DNA of 64,000 nt. Origin: Corynebacterium deserti GIMN1.010. Lineage in GTDB: Bacteria; Actinomycetota; Actinomycetes; Mycobacteriales; Mycobacteriaceae. The translations under genes and the position numbers were made by a program. The stretch spans positions 62,001 to 126,000 of the forward strand of contig NZ_CP009220.1 in the NCBI RefSeq assembly GCF_001277995.1, in the 5' to 3' direction. Under the pieces are notes generated by a model. It made no database searches, was not told the origin of the DNA, and was given only the letters and a program-made list of their open reading frames with translations. Every line of letters begins with the position of its first letter. Position 1 is the stretch's first letter. This document shows, piece after piece, positions 30,105-39,114 of this stretch.

Positions 30105-32879
30105 CTACTCCAACCATCCTTCTAGTTCCTTGGCTTTCTCCGTCCAGTACTGGGCTCGTTCCATGTTGCCGAAATCCTCATTGATGGCGGCCAGACCGTT
30201 GGCGTAAAACGCTGCTTGCTGCGGCGGGATGCCGGGTACATTAAACGCCTCTTCCAGCAGAGCCATCGCACGTTCCGGGGCGCCTAATTGGAAGGCGTAT
30301 TGCACGCCCTGTTCCAGCTGAGCTGCAGCGTTGGACGGATCGCCGTTTTCTCGCGACATCTCGGAGGCTTCCTTACAGCCGTTGATGCAATCGTCAAGAC
30401 GTTCAAAAGTGAAGTAGGTGCGGTTGAGTGATTCTTGCACAAACAGTCGTTGTCCCAAGGAACCAGTGGATTCCGCCAGCTGTTTGGCGTGCTCCAATGT
30501 GTCCAAGGCTTCTGGTAATCCGAGGTCTGCTTGGGCGATGGCGATACTGTCCAAGATCCGCAGTTCTGCCTCGTGGCCGTCCTCAAATTGCTGCGCGATG
30601 GGGAGGGCGTATTGAAGTTCGTCGATAAGTTCTTCCAACATGCCTTGGCTGTACATGATGTCGGTCAGCACGCCCATCGCATCCATGACCACGTCGAATT
30701 GCTGTAGCTCGGCAGCGGCAAACCGCGCAGCGAGCAATACGGCTCGAGCTGAGTCGGGATCATGAATCGCTAACGTCGCACCCAAGGACACCAGACCTTG
30801 TGCTTCAAGTGCTGTGAAGTGCTGATTACCTTCAAACTTGGGCACCAACAGCTTTTCCAACAGTTCACGGCTCTCCATTGGCTGGACCTGGGCAAGTTGA
30901 ATTCCCAAAGTCAGCTCTTCATCACGGCTTGGCAATCCCGCAGCCTGCAGCTCTGCCACCGCCAATCGTGCCATCTCTACCGCACGATCAGGGTTGCCGG
31001 ACTGTTCATAGAGGGGCACAAACAAACTTGCCATGATCGATGTGGTTTCCCGCAGGCCCGCATTGATCAGGAATCCCAGAACCTCATCAAGAATGCCAAT
31101 GCCTTCATCGAAACCTAATCCCTGGGTAGATTCGGCGTACATGCAATCCAGATTCAACCGCTGATTCATGTCGAGCTCTGCACGAAGTTCCAGGTAGCGC
31201 TCACGACTTATGTTCATCGGATCGCGTTCGGCCTCGTAGACGAATTCACCGGCGCGGGCAGCCCGGTGGGCGGTGGCAAATTCTGGCTTGCCTTCAGTGG
31301 CCTCGATGATTGACCGCAAAATGTCCAGCGGATCGATATGCGCATTGAGCCCCATGCGCACTTCCACGTCGTCGAGCGCAATCTGGGTGAGCATTACCCA
31401 CGATTTCAGATCGTCTTGGACGAATTCAGCTTCGCTTAAGAATTCCTCCGCATCGGGATTGTTCAAAGGCTCCGCGAACTTCGCCGCCAAGAAGTCTGCT
31501 GCCTTAAAATCCTGGCGACGCACCTCGGCAATCAACAGCTCCCGCCCCTCGACGGTGGTATCAGGGTTGATGGTTAGTTCGCGGGCATACTTCACACGGT
31601 CATATGCAGAGAGCTGCGCAAACTCGGCATCAGTCAGCTTGAAACGCCTGGCATCAGAATACGCACCCTGCGAGTTGGTGAGGACATAAAACTCAAACTT
31701 TTCCTGCGCCGTCTCAGGTTCTTTCGGCAGTGCAGTTTGCGCCTTGAGCAGCAGGTTTGTGCTGCCAATATCCAGTGGCAATTCCAACTCCGCATTGGCC
31801 ACACCGGCCTCAAAACGCGTGGAAAAATTATCGTTGCCGTTGCGTTCGTCATAGGCCCGTGCGAGCTGGCGCGCTTGCTCAAGGCACAGATTGTTAAGCT
31901 TTTCGACGCTCAAATCCTCTCCTTGTCCAAACGCTTCACCAGAGCCCGCCACAATCAGATCGCCGTACCCCGCCCGTTCGGTGGAGGTCAGCAGGGTATA
32001 TGCGCCAAGGTAGAACTGGAAGTGCCCGTGGGTGGCCAGCGGATCGGCAGGCACGCGGTGCTGGTAGCGAGTAAGTAGACCAAGACCACGTGAGTGGTTC
32101 CCAGTGACTCCTAAAAACTCCAGGTGACGGCCCACAGCACCCAATGATTGGAACTCAGGATTTGCTTTCGCGCTGGTAGATTGCGCGAAGCGGGCGAAGT
32201 CTTCATCGCCGTTTTTCAGCGCGCGCAGCATGATGGCGGACAACGTGGTTTCAGGCTCCATGACACATCCGATAGGCCCGATGCTGATGATTTGGAAAAT
32301 GAGGTTTTGGGCCTCCTCATAATTTCCCACAGCCATGGAGAGGGCTACTTTGCCGGCAATCTGGCAGGTGGGGCAATCATCAAAGGGATCGTCGTGCGGG
32401 GAGGCGTCGATAAGCTCTTGCAGCTCGAGCGCACGCTCGACTGTGCCATTAAGCAGGGCGTCGTCGCGGCGTTCAATATCAATCGCAATCTGCGGGATGC
32501 CCGCGCGCGTGAAGTGCTCCTCCATCTGATCAAGCATGTTGGTGATCTGCTCGCGGGAAAACATGACCGAACTAATAATCAAATTCAGCGCATTCTTGTA
32601 CAGCCAAAAAAGATCAGGGTAGGTGGAATCACCTTGCCCAGGAAAACGCACCGGATCACGATCATGCATGCCCACCGCGGCGGAAAAGTGCGTGATCATG
32701 GAGGTGTGATCCTCATTGATATTGGACAGCGTGGCCAAAAACAGTCGCGCCCGAAACTCCGTATCAAGGTCCTCAGTTTCCTGGGCAACGCTCAGGACGT
32801 GCTGAAACGCCTCAACCTGGTGCTCGTTCATGGGCATTTGCGCGGCGCGATCTAGCAGCGCCGCAGCCGACAGTTCCAT
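30105..32879 (-). CDS. Large TPR-repeat protein, longer paralogue
   Basis: 924 residues from ATG 32879 (MELSAAALLDRAAQ), which has GGAGA 6 nt before it; an ATG four codons earlier has no ribosome site. Helical throughout, with many TPR-like pairs, for example FARFAQSTSAKANPEF, ARAVLLAARFAAAELQQFDVVMDAMGVLTDIM and DTLEHAKQLAESTG. A CxxC (DDCPTCQIAGK, near residue 180) is the only cysteine cluster. No catalytic domain is recognised. The end is homologous to the shorter neighbour. It starts 38 nt after the HSP90-like gene and is probably co-expressed with it, so a client-adaptor role is the natural guess (inference). Confidence 0.7.
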   Translation of the reverse strand: MELSAAALLDRAAQMPMNEHQVEAFQHVLSVAQETEDLDTEFRARLFLATLSNINEDHTSMITHFSAAVGMHDRDPVRFPGQGDSTYPDLFWLYKNALNLIISSVMFSREQITNMLDQMEEHFTRAGIPQIAIDIERRDDALLNGTVERALELQELIDASPHDDPFDDCPTCQIAGKVALSMAVGNYEEAQNLIFQIISIGPIGCVMEPETTLSAIMLRALKNGDEDFARFAQSTSAKANPEFQSLGAVGRHLEFLGVTGNHSRGLGLLTRYQHRVPADPLATHGHFQFYLGAYTLLTSTERAGYGDLIVAGSGEAFGQGEDLSVEKLNNLCLEQARQLARAYDERNGNDNFSTRFEAGVANAELELPLDIGSTNLLLKAQTALPKEPETAQEKFEFYVLTNSQGAYSDARRFKLTDAEFAQLSAYDRVKYARELTINPDTTVEGRELLIAEVRRQDFKAADFLAAKFAEPLNNPDAEEFLSEAEFVQDDLKSWVMLTQIALDDVEVRMGLNAHIDPLDILRSIIEATEGKPEFATAHRAARAGEFVYEAERDPMNISRERYLELRAELDMNQRLNLDCMYAESTQGLGFDEGIGILDEVLGFLINAGLRETTSIMASLFVPLYEQSGNPDRAVEMARLAVAELQAAGLPSRDEELTLGIQLAQVQPMESRELLEKLLVPKFEGNQHFTALEAQGLVSLGATLAIHDPDSARAVLLAARFAAAELQQFDVVMDAMGVLTDIMYSQGMLEELIDELQYALPIAQQFEDGHEAELRILDSIAIAQADLGLPEALDTLEHAKQLAESTGSLGQRLFVQESLNRTYFTFERLDDCINGCKEASEMSRENGDPSNAAAQLEQGVQYAFQLGAPERAMALLEEAFNVPGIPPQQAAFYANGLAAINEDFGNMERAQYWTEKAKELEGWLE

Positions 32880-32917
32880 TGGATTCTCCATGGACTCGAC
32901 ACTAGTCGACCCCCTGA

Positions 32918-34753
32918 TTAGATATCAGTTGACAGCGACAACGACACCAAATCCGCTAGCGAATCATTCAGCAACACCCGTTCCTTGGTCTGCAGTGGCT
33001 TCTTGCTGGCCAGCAGCGCCTGCACATACAAAAGCCGCACGGTCCGTGATACCACGGCCTGGTCATTGGTGGCAGCAAGCTGCCTGACCAGCCCATTATT
33101 CCAATTCAGGCACAGTGCGGAAAGCCCGTGGTCACTGCTTGTGCTTTTCGACGCCCGACTCAACGAACTATCCACCGTCGCCAAAATATCCGCCCACCGA
33201 TCAGTGGTGCTGCCCTTCGTTTCATAACGATCCCTCGCTGCCTGCGCACGGGAATCGATAATCACCACCGCCGGAACATCCGCCGGCTCAAACACCCTCG
33301 TTGCACCGTGAATATTGAAGTCTTTGAGTGCCTCAGTCACTTCCGCATCCAACGCGCGTGCCTTATCAATATCCTCCAGAGGCGGAAGCTCCATCACATC
33401 CATGGATTCCCGCAGGTCAGCAGTGGTAATGTTCAACGGTGGGAAGTGCACTGGGATGAGCCTGGCCAGCTCGCTGTCGTGTACGTAGCCACCGTTGATG
33501 ATCAATACTTCAGGCCGCGCAATGGATGTGAGCTGACGGAAATCATCCAACGAGGTAGCTAGCTGCAGGGAAATATCCTCCGTCAGCGATAACGTGGTGA
33601 TCTCACCAATCGTGATGCGCCCGCGAGACGTCTCCAAGGTGAGCAACCCCAGCATAGTTTCCGCGAGATCCTCATCCGACAGGCACAATTCACGCAACGC
33701 CAGATCATGAATAGTGGTGAACTCCCGCACGCGATGCGGCTTGGTCATCGCCAAATTAAGCAGCCACGCCTTGATGCGCTCACCAATGAAATCACGCGTC
33801 GCTGCAAACGCAGTGTCATCCATCAATGCCTCACGTGAGGCCGTAGGCTCCAAATCCGTAGAGTTGATTTCACATTCCACAAAGAACGCCCAGTTAGGCA
33901 ACACCGTGGACGGCCCATCAGAAACCAACATGCGGTTGACGTAAATGCTGTGTCGCCTAGACATATGCGGCGCCTGTGGTTGGGGCAGCACATAGGCCAC
34001 GCCTTCGATGCCTGGTCCAGAAAGGTCGATTACATCAAAAGGCGTCCTACCGATTCGTGCCCGGCCCGTTTCCAGTCTCTTTGGCTGCTCGACCTCGTGA
34101 GAAAACACTGGAGTTTCCGTGATGGGGGTGTTCTTGGCGCCCTGCACGATAATGGGAATGGGCAGGTACCGGCCATAATTGCTGGCAATCGACACCACCG
34201 CGCTTTCCTGTAAAAGACTGCGCTCATCAGGACGCGGCGTTAGATGCACCGTGGTGCCCACAGGAATCACATCCGAGGCGTCAGCATTCAGCGTCTCCAC
34301 ACTAAACGTTCCATCAGAATGGCCCACCCACCGAATCGCAGCCTTGCCCTCTGCGCGAGACACCATGGTGATCTCATCTGCCACCATGAAACAGCTAAGC
34401 AACCCAATGCCAAACTGACCAAGACGACCTTCCCGCTGCAAGCCGAACTCATCACGCTTCGACGTCCTACCAACGGTTGCCAGCAGCTCGCGTGCCTCTT
34501 CTGCAGTCAGTCCCGTACCGTTATCTACCAGTGAAAATGTGGCTCGATCACCCGTGATGGGGAGGATCCGGATGAGTGGCTGATAATCGGTTTCATCGAT
34601 ATCTTCAGCCTCTAGTCGGGCCGTGCACGCATCAACGGCATTTTGTAACAACTCACGAAGATACACCCGGGGACCGGAGTAAATGTGGCGGCTTAAAAGA
34701 TCAACAACTCCGCCGAGGTCAACCTGGAAATTATCGCGTGAAGAATCCTGCAT
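32918..34753 (-). CDS. HSP90-like (HtpG-type) GHKL ATPase, divergent
   Basis: 611 residues from ATG 34753 (MQDSSRDNFQVDLGG); a longer frame to 34852 lacks a ribosome site and overlaps amn. The N-terminal ATPase is HtpG-like: YLRELLQNAVDACTARL (Glu and Asn of the N box), SLVDNGTGLTAEEA (G1) and GRLGQFGIGLLSCFMVADEI (G2 lid). The middle domain has MSRRHSIYVNRMLVSD and LEPTASREALMDD, corresponding to HtpG segments. The last ~200 residues diverge from HtpG, so dimerisation and client binding may differ. It is first in a run with two TPR proteins and a transporter, and divergent from amn with only 53 bp between starts. Confidence 0.85.
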   Translation of the reverse strand: MQDSSRDNFQVDLGGVVDLLSRHIYSGPRVYLRELLQNAVDACTARLEAEDIDETDYQPLIRILPITGDRATFSLVDNGTGLTAEEARELLATVGRTSKRDEFGLQREGRLGQFGIGLLSCFMVADEITMVSRAEGKAAIRWVGHSDGTFSVETLNADASDVIPVGTTVHLTPRPDERSLLQESAVVSIASNYGRYLPIPIIVQGAKNTPITETPVFSHEVEQPKRLETGRARIGRTPFDVIDLSGPGIEGVAYVLPQPQAPHMSRRHSIYVNRMLVSDGPSTVLPNWAFFVECEINSTDLEPTASREALMDDTAFAATRDFIGERIKAWLLNLAMTKPHRVREFTTIHDLALRELCLSDEDLAETMLGLLTLETSRGRITIGEITTLSLTEDISLQLATSLDDFRQLTSIARPEVLIINGGYVHDSELARLIPVHFPPLNITTADLRESMDVMELPPLEDIDKARALDAEVTEALKDFNIHGATRVFEPADVPAVVIIDSRAQAARDRYETKGSTTDRWADILATVDSSLSRASKSTSSDHGLSALCLNWNNGLVRQLAATNDQAVVSRTVRLLYVQALLASKKPLQTKERVLLNDSLADLVSLSLSTDI

Positions 34754-34806
34754 ACGCCTATCCAAGCACAGTTTCCTCAACCGGGCGTTATGCCCACTGG
34801 ACAGAT

Positions 34807-36228
34807 ATGGTGGGACGCATGCAAGCAACCATGATCGATGACGCCATCGCACAACTCATTGACATCTATAACACGTCAACGCAGCTGGCTAAAGACACCC
34901 TCGAGAACGAAAACTACGCAGCATATTCCCATGTTGTGTACCCAAAACTCACCGTAGAGGTTCTCGAATGGAAACCCATCGACCGCACCGAACCATTTGG
35001 CTACGTAGATAAGGCAGGACGCTACTCAGCGATCTTGTCCAAACCGCACATCATCAAGCGCTATCTCAAGGAACAACTAGAGCGCCTCACCAGCAATTAC
35101 CCCTGCGACATTTACGTCGAGCCTTCTGATATTCGCATTCCACCGGAGTACATTCGCGACGCACCATCTGCCACCGAAGCCCGCCGCGCAGGCGACGTTG
35201 CAGACATCATTCCTCGCCCCACCCTCGACGAAGTACACGACGCCATTATCGACGGCGACTGGGATGCCTTTAACGGCGACGAGCTCCCGCTTTTCCACTT
35301 TGGTCCACAGCGCTTCGACATTGCCTGCGCACGCATTGAGCACTACACCGGTATCAACGTAGAACACGTACAGAAATACATTCTGTTCACCAACTACGCC
35401 ATGCACACCACTGAATTCGTGCACTTTGCCATGTCAGAACTCACCGCAGAGAACTCCCGCTACATCGGACTTGCCCTGCCCAACGGCCAGGTCATCCACC
35501 GTGACGCAGCTGCCACCATGGGCGTTGATGCCCTTGACCTGGCCAGCCGTTTCCAAATGCCTCGCTATGACCTCATTACCGAAAACGGCGACGGCATCAC
35601 CATCATCAACATCGGTGTTGGACCATCCAACGCAAAAACCATCACCGATTGTCTCTCCGTTCTTCGCCCTGAAGCGTGGGTGATGATCGGCCACTGTGCC
35701 GGCATGGATGCCCGCATGCGCATCGGTGACCTCATCCTCGGCAACGCCTACCAGCGTGAAGACCACATCTTGGACAAGCGCATTCACCTGGGCAACCCCA
35801 TCCCTGCGATCCCGGAAGTTCAAAAGGCGCTGGAAGCAAGCGTGGATGAAATCTACGGCACCGACAATGACCTCATGCGTACCGGCACTGTCCTGTCCAC
35901 CGATGATCGCAACTGGGAATGGCGCACCCCTCAGGACTTGTGGAACTGGTTGAAGGGCTCTACCGCCGTGGCAGTGGATATGGAATCAGCAACCCTTGCC
36001 ACCAACGGCTACCGCTACCGCATTCCGTATGGAACCCTGCTCAGCGTGTCCGACCTTCCCCTCCACGCAGTGCCGAAACTCCCAGCTCAGGCGCAGGCGT
36101 TCTACTCCAATTCAAAGGAAGCGCACGTGATGTGTGCAGTACGAGCCATGGAATATTTGGCTGTGGATCCGCAGCGGTTGCGTACTCGTAAATTGCGCCG
36201 CACCCTTGGTGAGGTGCCGTTCCGCTAG
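34807..36228 (+). CDS. amn: AMP nucleosidase
   Basis: Cleaves AMP to adenine and ribose-5-phosphate. About 473 residues, near the ~484 of E. coli Amn. Aligning by eye, AFGRFTHAGSY of E. coli matches PFGYVDKAGRYSAILSKPHIIKRYLKEQL. Further family segments are PLFHFGPQRFDIACARIEHYTGI, YILFTNYAMHTTEFV, the phosphorylase-like core INIGVGPSNAKTITDCL with WVMIGHCAGMDARMRIGD, and VAVDMESATLATNGYRYRIP, where the acidic residues contact ribose. Several starts compete (ATG 34807, 34819, 34831); I choose the first with a GGA before it. The open frame extends upstream without support. Confidence 0.9.
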   Translation: MVGRMQATMIDDAIAQLIDIYNTSTQLAKDTLENENYAAYSHVVYPKLTVEVLEWKPIDRTEPFGYVDKAGRYSAILSKPHIIKRYLKEQLERLTSNYPCDIYVEPSDIRIPPEYIRDAPSATEARRAGDVADIIPRPTLDEVHDAIIDGDWDAFNGDELPLFHFGPQRFDIACARIEHYTGINVEHVQKYILFTNYAMHTTEFVHFAMSELTAENSRYIGLALPNGQVIHRDAAATMGVDALDLASRFQMPRYDLITENGDGITIINIGVGPSNAKTITDCLSVLRPEAWVMIGHCAGMDARMRIGDLILGNAYQREDHILDKRIHLGNPIPAIPEVQKALEASVDEIYGTDNDLMRTGTVLSTDDRNWEWRTPQDLWNWLKGSTAVAVDMESATLATNGYRYRIPYGTLLSVSDLPLHAVPKLPAQAQAFYSNSKEAHVMCAVRAMEYLAVDPQRLRTRKLRRTLGEVPFR

Positions 36229-36329
36229 TGGATGGGTAGGAGCTGTTCGAATTTTCGAACAACTCTGAGAGGTTCCAAAAACCGTGTCGCACTCGTGATT
36301 CATCCTGTGTCCCCACAACATTCACCGAC

Positions 36330-36457
36330 GTGAAAGGGTGCTGTTGCAAAGCGGGGCGGAGAGCGGCGAAGACCCAGGTTCTCATTCCCTGATGGTCGCT
36401 GCGTGTGGGCGTTGTCAGGCCGTCTCGAAGATCCGCTTTGCAACAGCATCCTTTCAC
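36330..36457. mobile_element. 128-bp non-autonomous IS6-type remnant with terminal inverted repeats
   Basis: GTGAAAGGGTGCTGTTGCAAAGCGG (36330-36354) is the inverted complement of 36433-36457 except for one base, G in one arm and A in the other. The inside matches the tnp-distal ~100 bp of the IS copies nearby (GCGAAGACCCAG, CTCATTCCCTGATGGTCGCTGC), followed directly by an opposite terminal repeat. It is thus a deletion derivative, MITE-like, lacking a transposase. It lies about 100 bp after amn and marks the left border of the accessory region. No target duplication is visible. Confidence 0.75.
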
Positions 36458-36482
36458 TTAATCCGACCCTAGAGACACTAGA

Positions 36483-36702
36483 CCATTACTAATCCCGAAT
36501 ACGTCATGCTTGCTCACCATCGCTACGACGAAATCGATACTGAGGACGAAGAACTTCTAGCAAAGGTTGCGGTGAATCAAGGCATCTTGTGTTCAAAATT
36601 TTTGGATACGAACCAGCGTGCCTGCAGATGGATTTTCCTTCTGAACTGCCTGCGTTTGAGCAGCTAATAAAGGACATCAACACTCTTATACTAGACATCT
36701 AG
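36483..36702 (+). pseudogene. Frame-broken remnant of a small hypothetical gene
   Basis: After a stop at 36480-36482 a frame reads TITNPEYVMLAHHRYDEIDT, then EDEELLAKVAVNQGIL, and loses sense near 36595. The next frame continues with FKIFGYEPACLQMDFPSEL and PAFEQLIKDINTLILDI, ending at TAG 36700-36702. The two halves join well as one acidic protein of about 72 residues carrying a +1/-2 frameshift. I do not recognise it. It is sandwiched between the 128-bp element and the palindrome next to the IS, so it is probably the tail of a gene destroyed by insertion. Confidence 0.45.
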
Positions 36703-36741
36703 ATACCTAGATACCTAGATACCTAGGTATCTAGATGTCTA
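36692..36741. repeat. 50-bp palindrome with internal CTAGATAC direct repeats
   Basis: TAGACATCTAGATACCTAG (36692-36710) is perfectly complementary to CTAGGTATCTAGATGTCTA (36723-36741). The left arm and loop hold three consecutive CTAGATAC units. The right arm ends 4 bp before the IS terminal repeat. It could be a terminator-like hairpin, a protein-binding array, or an insertion hot spot. Confidence 0.8.
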
Positions 36742-36744
36742 AAA

Positions 36745-37597
36745 GGTGCTGTTGCAAAGTTGGGGCAGTAGGAAAAGCGACGTGAAATAATCACAGCCAT
36801 GGGTATCTTCTCCGGTCGTCGTTTCCCCGTGACATCATTCTGTGGGCGGTGCGCAGGTCACTGCCGCTACGGGGTGAGCTACCGAGACTTGGAGGAAATG
36901 ATGACTTCAGCGGGGCGTGCCGGTCGATCACACCACGATTCTCACCGCTGGGTCCAAAAACTACGCCCCTGAACTGGATAAGCAGACTCGCTGGTACCGG
37001 CAGGTACCTGATTGGCAGGCCAGTTCCTGGCGGGTGGATGAGACCTATATCCGGGTCGGCGGCAGGTGGTGCTACCTCTGATCTGGCGATCACCGCCGGT
37101 GGCCAGACCCTGGACTTTTACCTCTCTCCGAAGCGGAACGTGGCCGCAGCGAAGCGTTTCTTGGCCAAGGCCCTCAGATCCAATGCGTCAGCCGGGTATC
37201 CCAGAGTGATCAACACCGATAAAGCACCGTCTCTAGCCAGGGCAATCGCCGAGTTGAAGTCAGAGGGAATCTGCCCGCCAACAGTGGAACACCGGCAGGT
37301 GAAATACCTCAATAACATCCTGGAAGGCGACCATGGTCGGCTGAAGCGGATCCTCGGGCCGAAAGGCGCGTTTAAGAACTTAGACATCTGCATATCGGAC
37401 GTTGAAAGGGATGGAAGCGATGCACTCGATTCACGGAAAGGGCAAGGCACGATGTTTGCCCTCACGGGCAACCGAACCCGGATGCGGTGATCGTCAGCCG
37501 GGTGTTCGAGGCTGCCTGAGAACGCTGACCCGCAGCGACCATCAGGGAATGAGAAACTGGGTCTTCGCTGCTCTCCGCCCAACTTTGCAACAGCACC
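36745..37597 (+). mobile_element. IS6-family insertion sequence, copy 1 (degenerate)
   Basis: 853 bp bounded by GGTGCTGTTGCAAAGTT (36745-36761) and its exact inverse AACTTTGCAACAGCACC (37581-37597). The ends and the size match the IS6/IS26 family (IS26 ends GGCACTGTTGCAAA). Flanking 8-mers (GTCTAAAA left, AATAATTT right) do not match, so either there was no recent simple insertion or rearrangement followed. Transposase runs left to right. Confidence 0.9.
36799..37519 (+). pseudogene. IS6-family transposase, copy 1, multiply frameshifted
   Basis: Starts at ATG 36799 with MGIFSGR and ends at TGA 37517-37519; about 240 codons, the normal size. Recognisable DDE-domain parts in different frames are SWRVDETYIRVGGRW (first Asp), RVINTDKAPSLARAI (second Asp), and KYLNNILEGDHGRLKRILGPKGAF (final Glu region). 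Frame breaks occur early, at the CCAAAAACTACGCC tract near 36955, at CTCTGATCTGG near 37080, and near 37385. It cannot make a full transposase without repeated frameshifting. Confidence 0.85.
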
Positions 37598-37716
37598 AAT
37601 AATTTTACCCCCTTCTTGAAACTCGACCCACACCCCCGTTTTCTGTTGACTTATAGAAACCTAAGAGTTAGGATCCTATTGGTCTATAGATATTACGTTT
37701 TCCATAGGAGGAAAAA

Positions 37717-39054
37717 ATGGTGCAGCCTCGAGAATTAGCAAATACCCTTAGCTTCAAGCTGGGACGCAGAACATTTCTCCAGGCTGCCGTCGCGCTCGGA
37801 ACATTGAGTGCCACCGGGTGCGCAGCACATGCACAAAGCAGTTCCGGAAGCAGTGTCGGAAGCAGCGCACCGACCAAAACTTCAGCGGGTATTCTCCAAC
37901 CAAACCAAGGATCACTAACCGCCGATCACTACCTTGAATCAACTCCAGAATCTGTCCTGTGGGGTTACGTACCCAGTATTCACAGCGCTGCATCCATGCA
38001 AATGAAGTCCGGCCAAACAGTCACTGTGGATACTGTCAGTCACGAAGGCATCCTAGAGGACCAGGGCCGAAACCCTGATGAATTCTTTGGATCCCACGGC
38101 GTTTCCCAAGATCAAGTCCTCGAAGATGCTCGCGCAATTGCAGCCGAGTACAACCGCACTCCTCGTAATTTTGATTCTGACGGTCCCCACATTGTCACCG
38201 GTCCAATTTTTGTTGAAGACGCCCAGCCAGGAGATGTACTCAAAGTAGAAACGCTCTCCACTGAACTTCGAGTCCCCTATGGTGTGGTCTCCAGCCGTCA
38301 TGGAAGGGGAGCTTTGGGACAAACCAAAGACGGCTCAGCCCCTGCAGGAATTGATATTTCAGAGGTAATGCCTCCTACCTCCACTGATGGTCGAAGCTCT
38401 GGAATTCCATCTGATTATGGAAATGTTTCTGTGTTCACTTCGGTAGAAGATGACATGGGCATTATGGGGGATCGAATTCGATTCCCACTACGTCCTTTTA
38501 TGGGCATGATGGGTGTCGCTTTTGCCGATGGAGATGTCACTTCCCCGCAGCTCAATTCCATTCCTCCAACTCTTGGAGGTGGAAATATTGATATCCGACA
38601 TCTCGCCGTTGGATCTGCTTTCTATCTCCCCGTGCGAGCCGAAGGTGCACTATTTTACACCGGAGACCCACATATGGGAATGGGAGATGGAGAAGTCTCC
38701 TTGACCGCGATGGAGGGTTCACTGCGCACTACTTTCCGTCTAACCGTATGCAAGAAAGATAGTGGAGATGCACCCTCCGTGGCATTTAACTATCCCTTCG
38801 CGGAAAATGACGAATACTGGATTCCAATTGGTCTTTCTGATCCAGATGGATCAACGAATGAGCAAAATAACGATCTCAATGCAGCAATGCGCCGTGCCGT
38901 AGTAAATGCCCTCGATTTCCTCCAAACGGATATGAATATCGAAAGGCACATTGCTTATGCGTATCTGTCAGCAGCTGCCGATTTTGCGATTTCCCAAGTT
39001 GTTGACCGAACCACTGGCGTTCACGGCTTGATTAGAAAATCAGACTTTGTCTAG
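37717..39054 (+). CDS. Exported acetamidase/formamidase-family lipoprotein
   Basis: 445 residues behind AGGAGG. The N-terminus holds a twin-arginine motif (LGRRTFLQAAVALGTL) followed by a lipobox-like SATGC near residue 35, so it should be exported folded and lipid-anchored. A Ser/Gly linker leads to an FmdA/AmdA domain with GPIFVEDAQPGDVLKVE, GGGNIDIRHLAVGSAFYLPV, GALFYTGDPHMGMGDGEVSLTAME and a C-terminal helical part. Most family members are cytoplasmic formamide or acetamide hydrolases, so an exported one is unusual. It is the only gene between two inverted IS copies, with base use unlike the right-hand island. The substrate is an inference from the family. Confidence 0.85.
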   Translation: MVQPRELANTLSFKLGRRTFLQAAVALGTLSATGCAAHAQSSSGSSVGSSAPTKTSAGILQPNQGSLTADHYLESTPESVLWGYVPSIHSAASMQMKSGQTVTVDTVSHEGILEDQGRNPDEFFGSHGVSQDQVLEDARAIAAEYNRTPRNFDSDGPHIVTGPIFVEDAQPGDVLKVETLSTELRVPYGVVSSRHGRGALGQTKDGSAPAGIDISEVMPPTSTDGRSSGIPSDYGNVSVFTSVEDDMGIMGDRIRFPLRPFMGMMGVAFADGDVTSPQLNSIPPTLGGGNIDIRHLAVGSAFYLPVRAEGALFYTGDPHMGMGDGEVSLTAMEGSLRTTFRLTVCKKDSGDAPSVAFNYPFAENDEYWIPIGLSDPDGSTNEQNNDLNAAMRRAVVNALDFLQTDMNIERHIAYAYLSAAADFAISQVVDRTTGVHGLIRKSDFV

Positions 39055-39114
39055 TCTGCGCTAACTTAAATTTGCTTGTTCCACGTGCCGGTAATACTCA
39101 ACATTGTCCAAGTG

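Noticed and set aside
36246..36266. GTTCGAATTTTCGAAC dyad just after amn, resembling a LexA site
   Set aside because: The spacing and centre do not fit the corynebacterial SOS box as I know it, and no SOS gene follows; more likely a weak terminator or chance.
36745..37597. 8-bp target duplications around the IS copies
   Set aside because: The bases flanking each copy and the pair as a whole do not match, so no duplication can be claimed.
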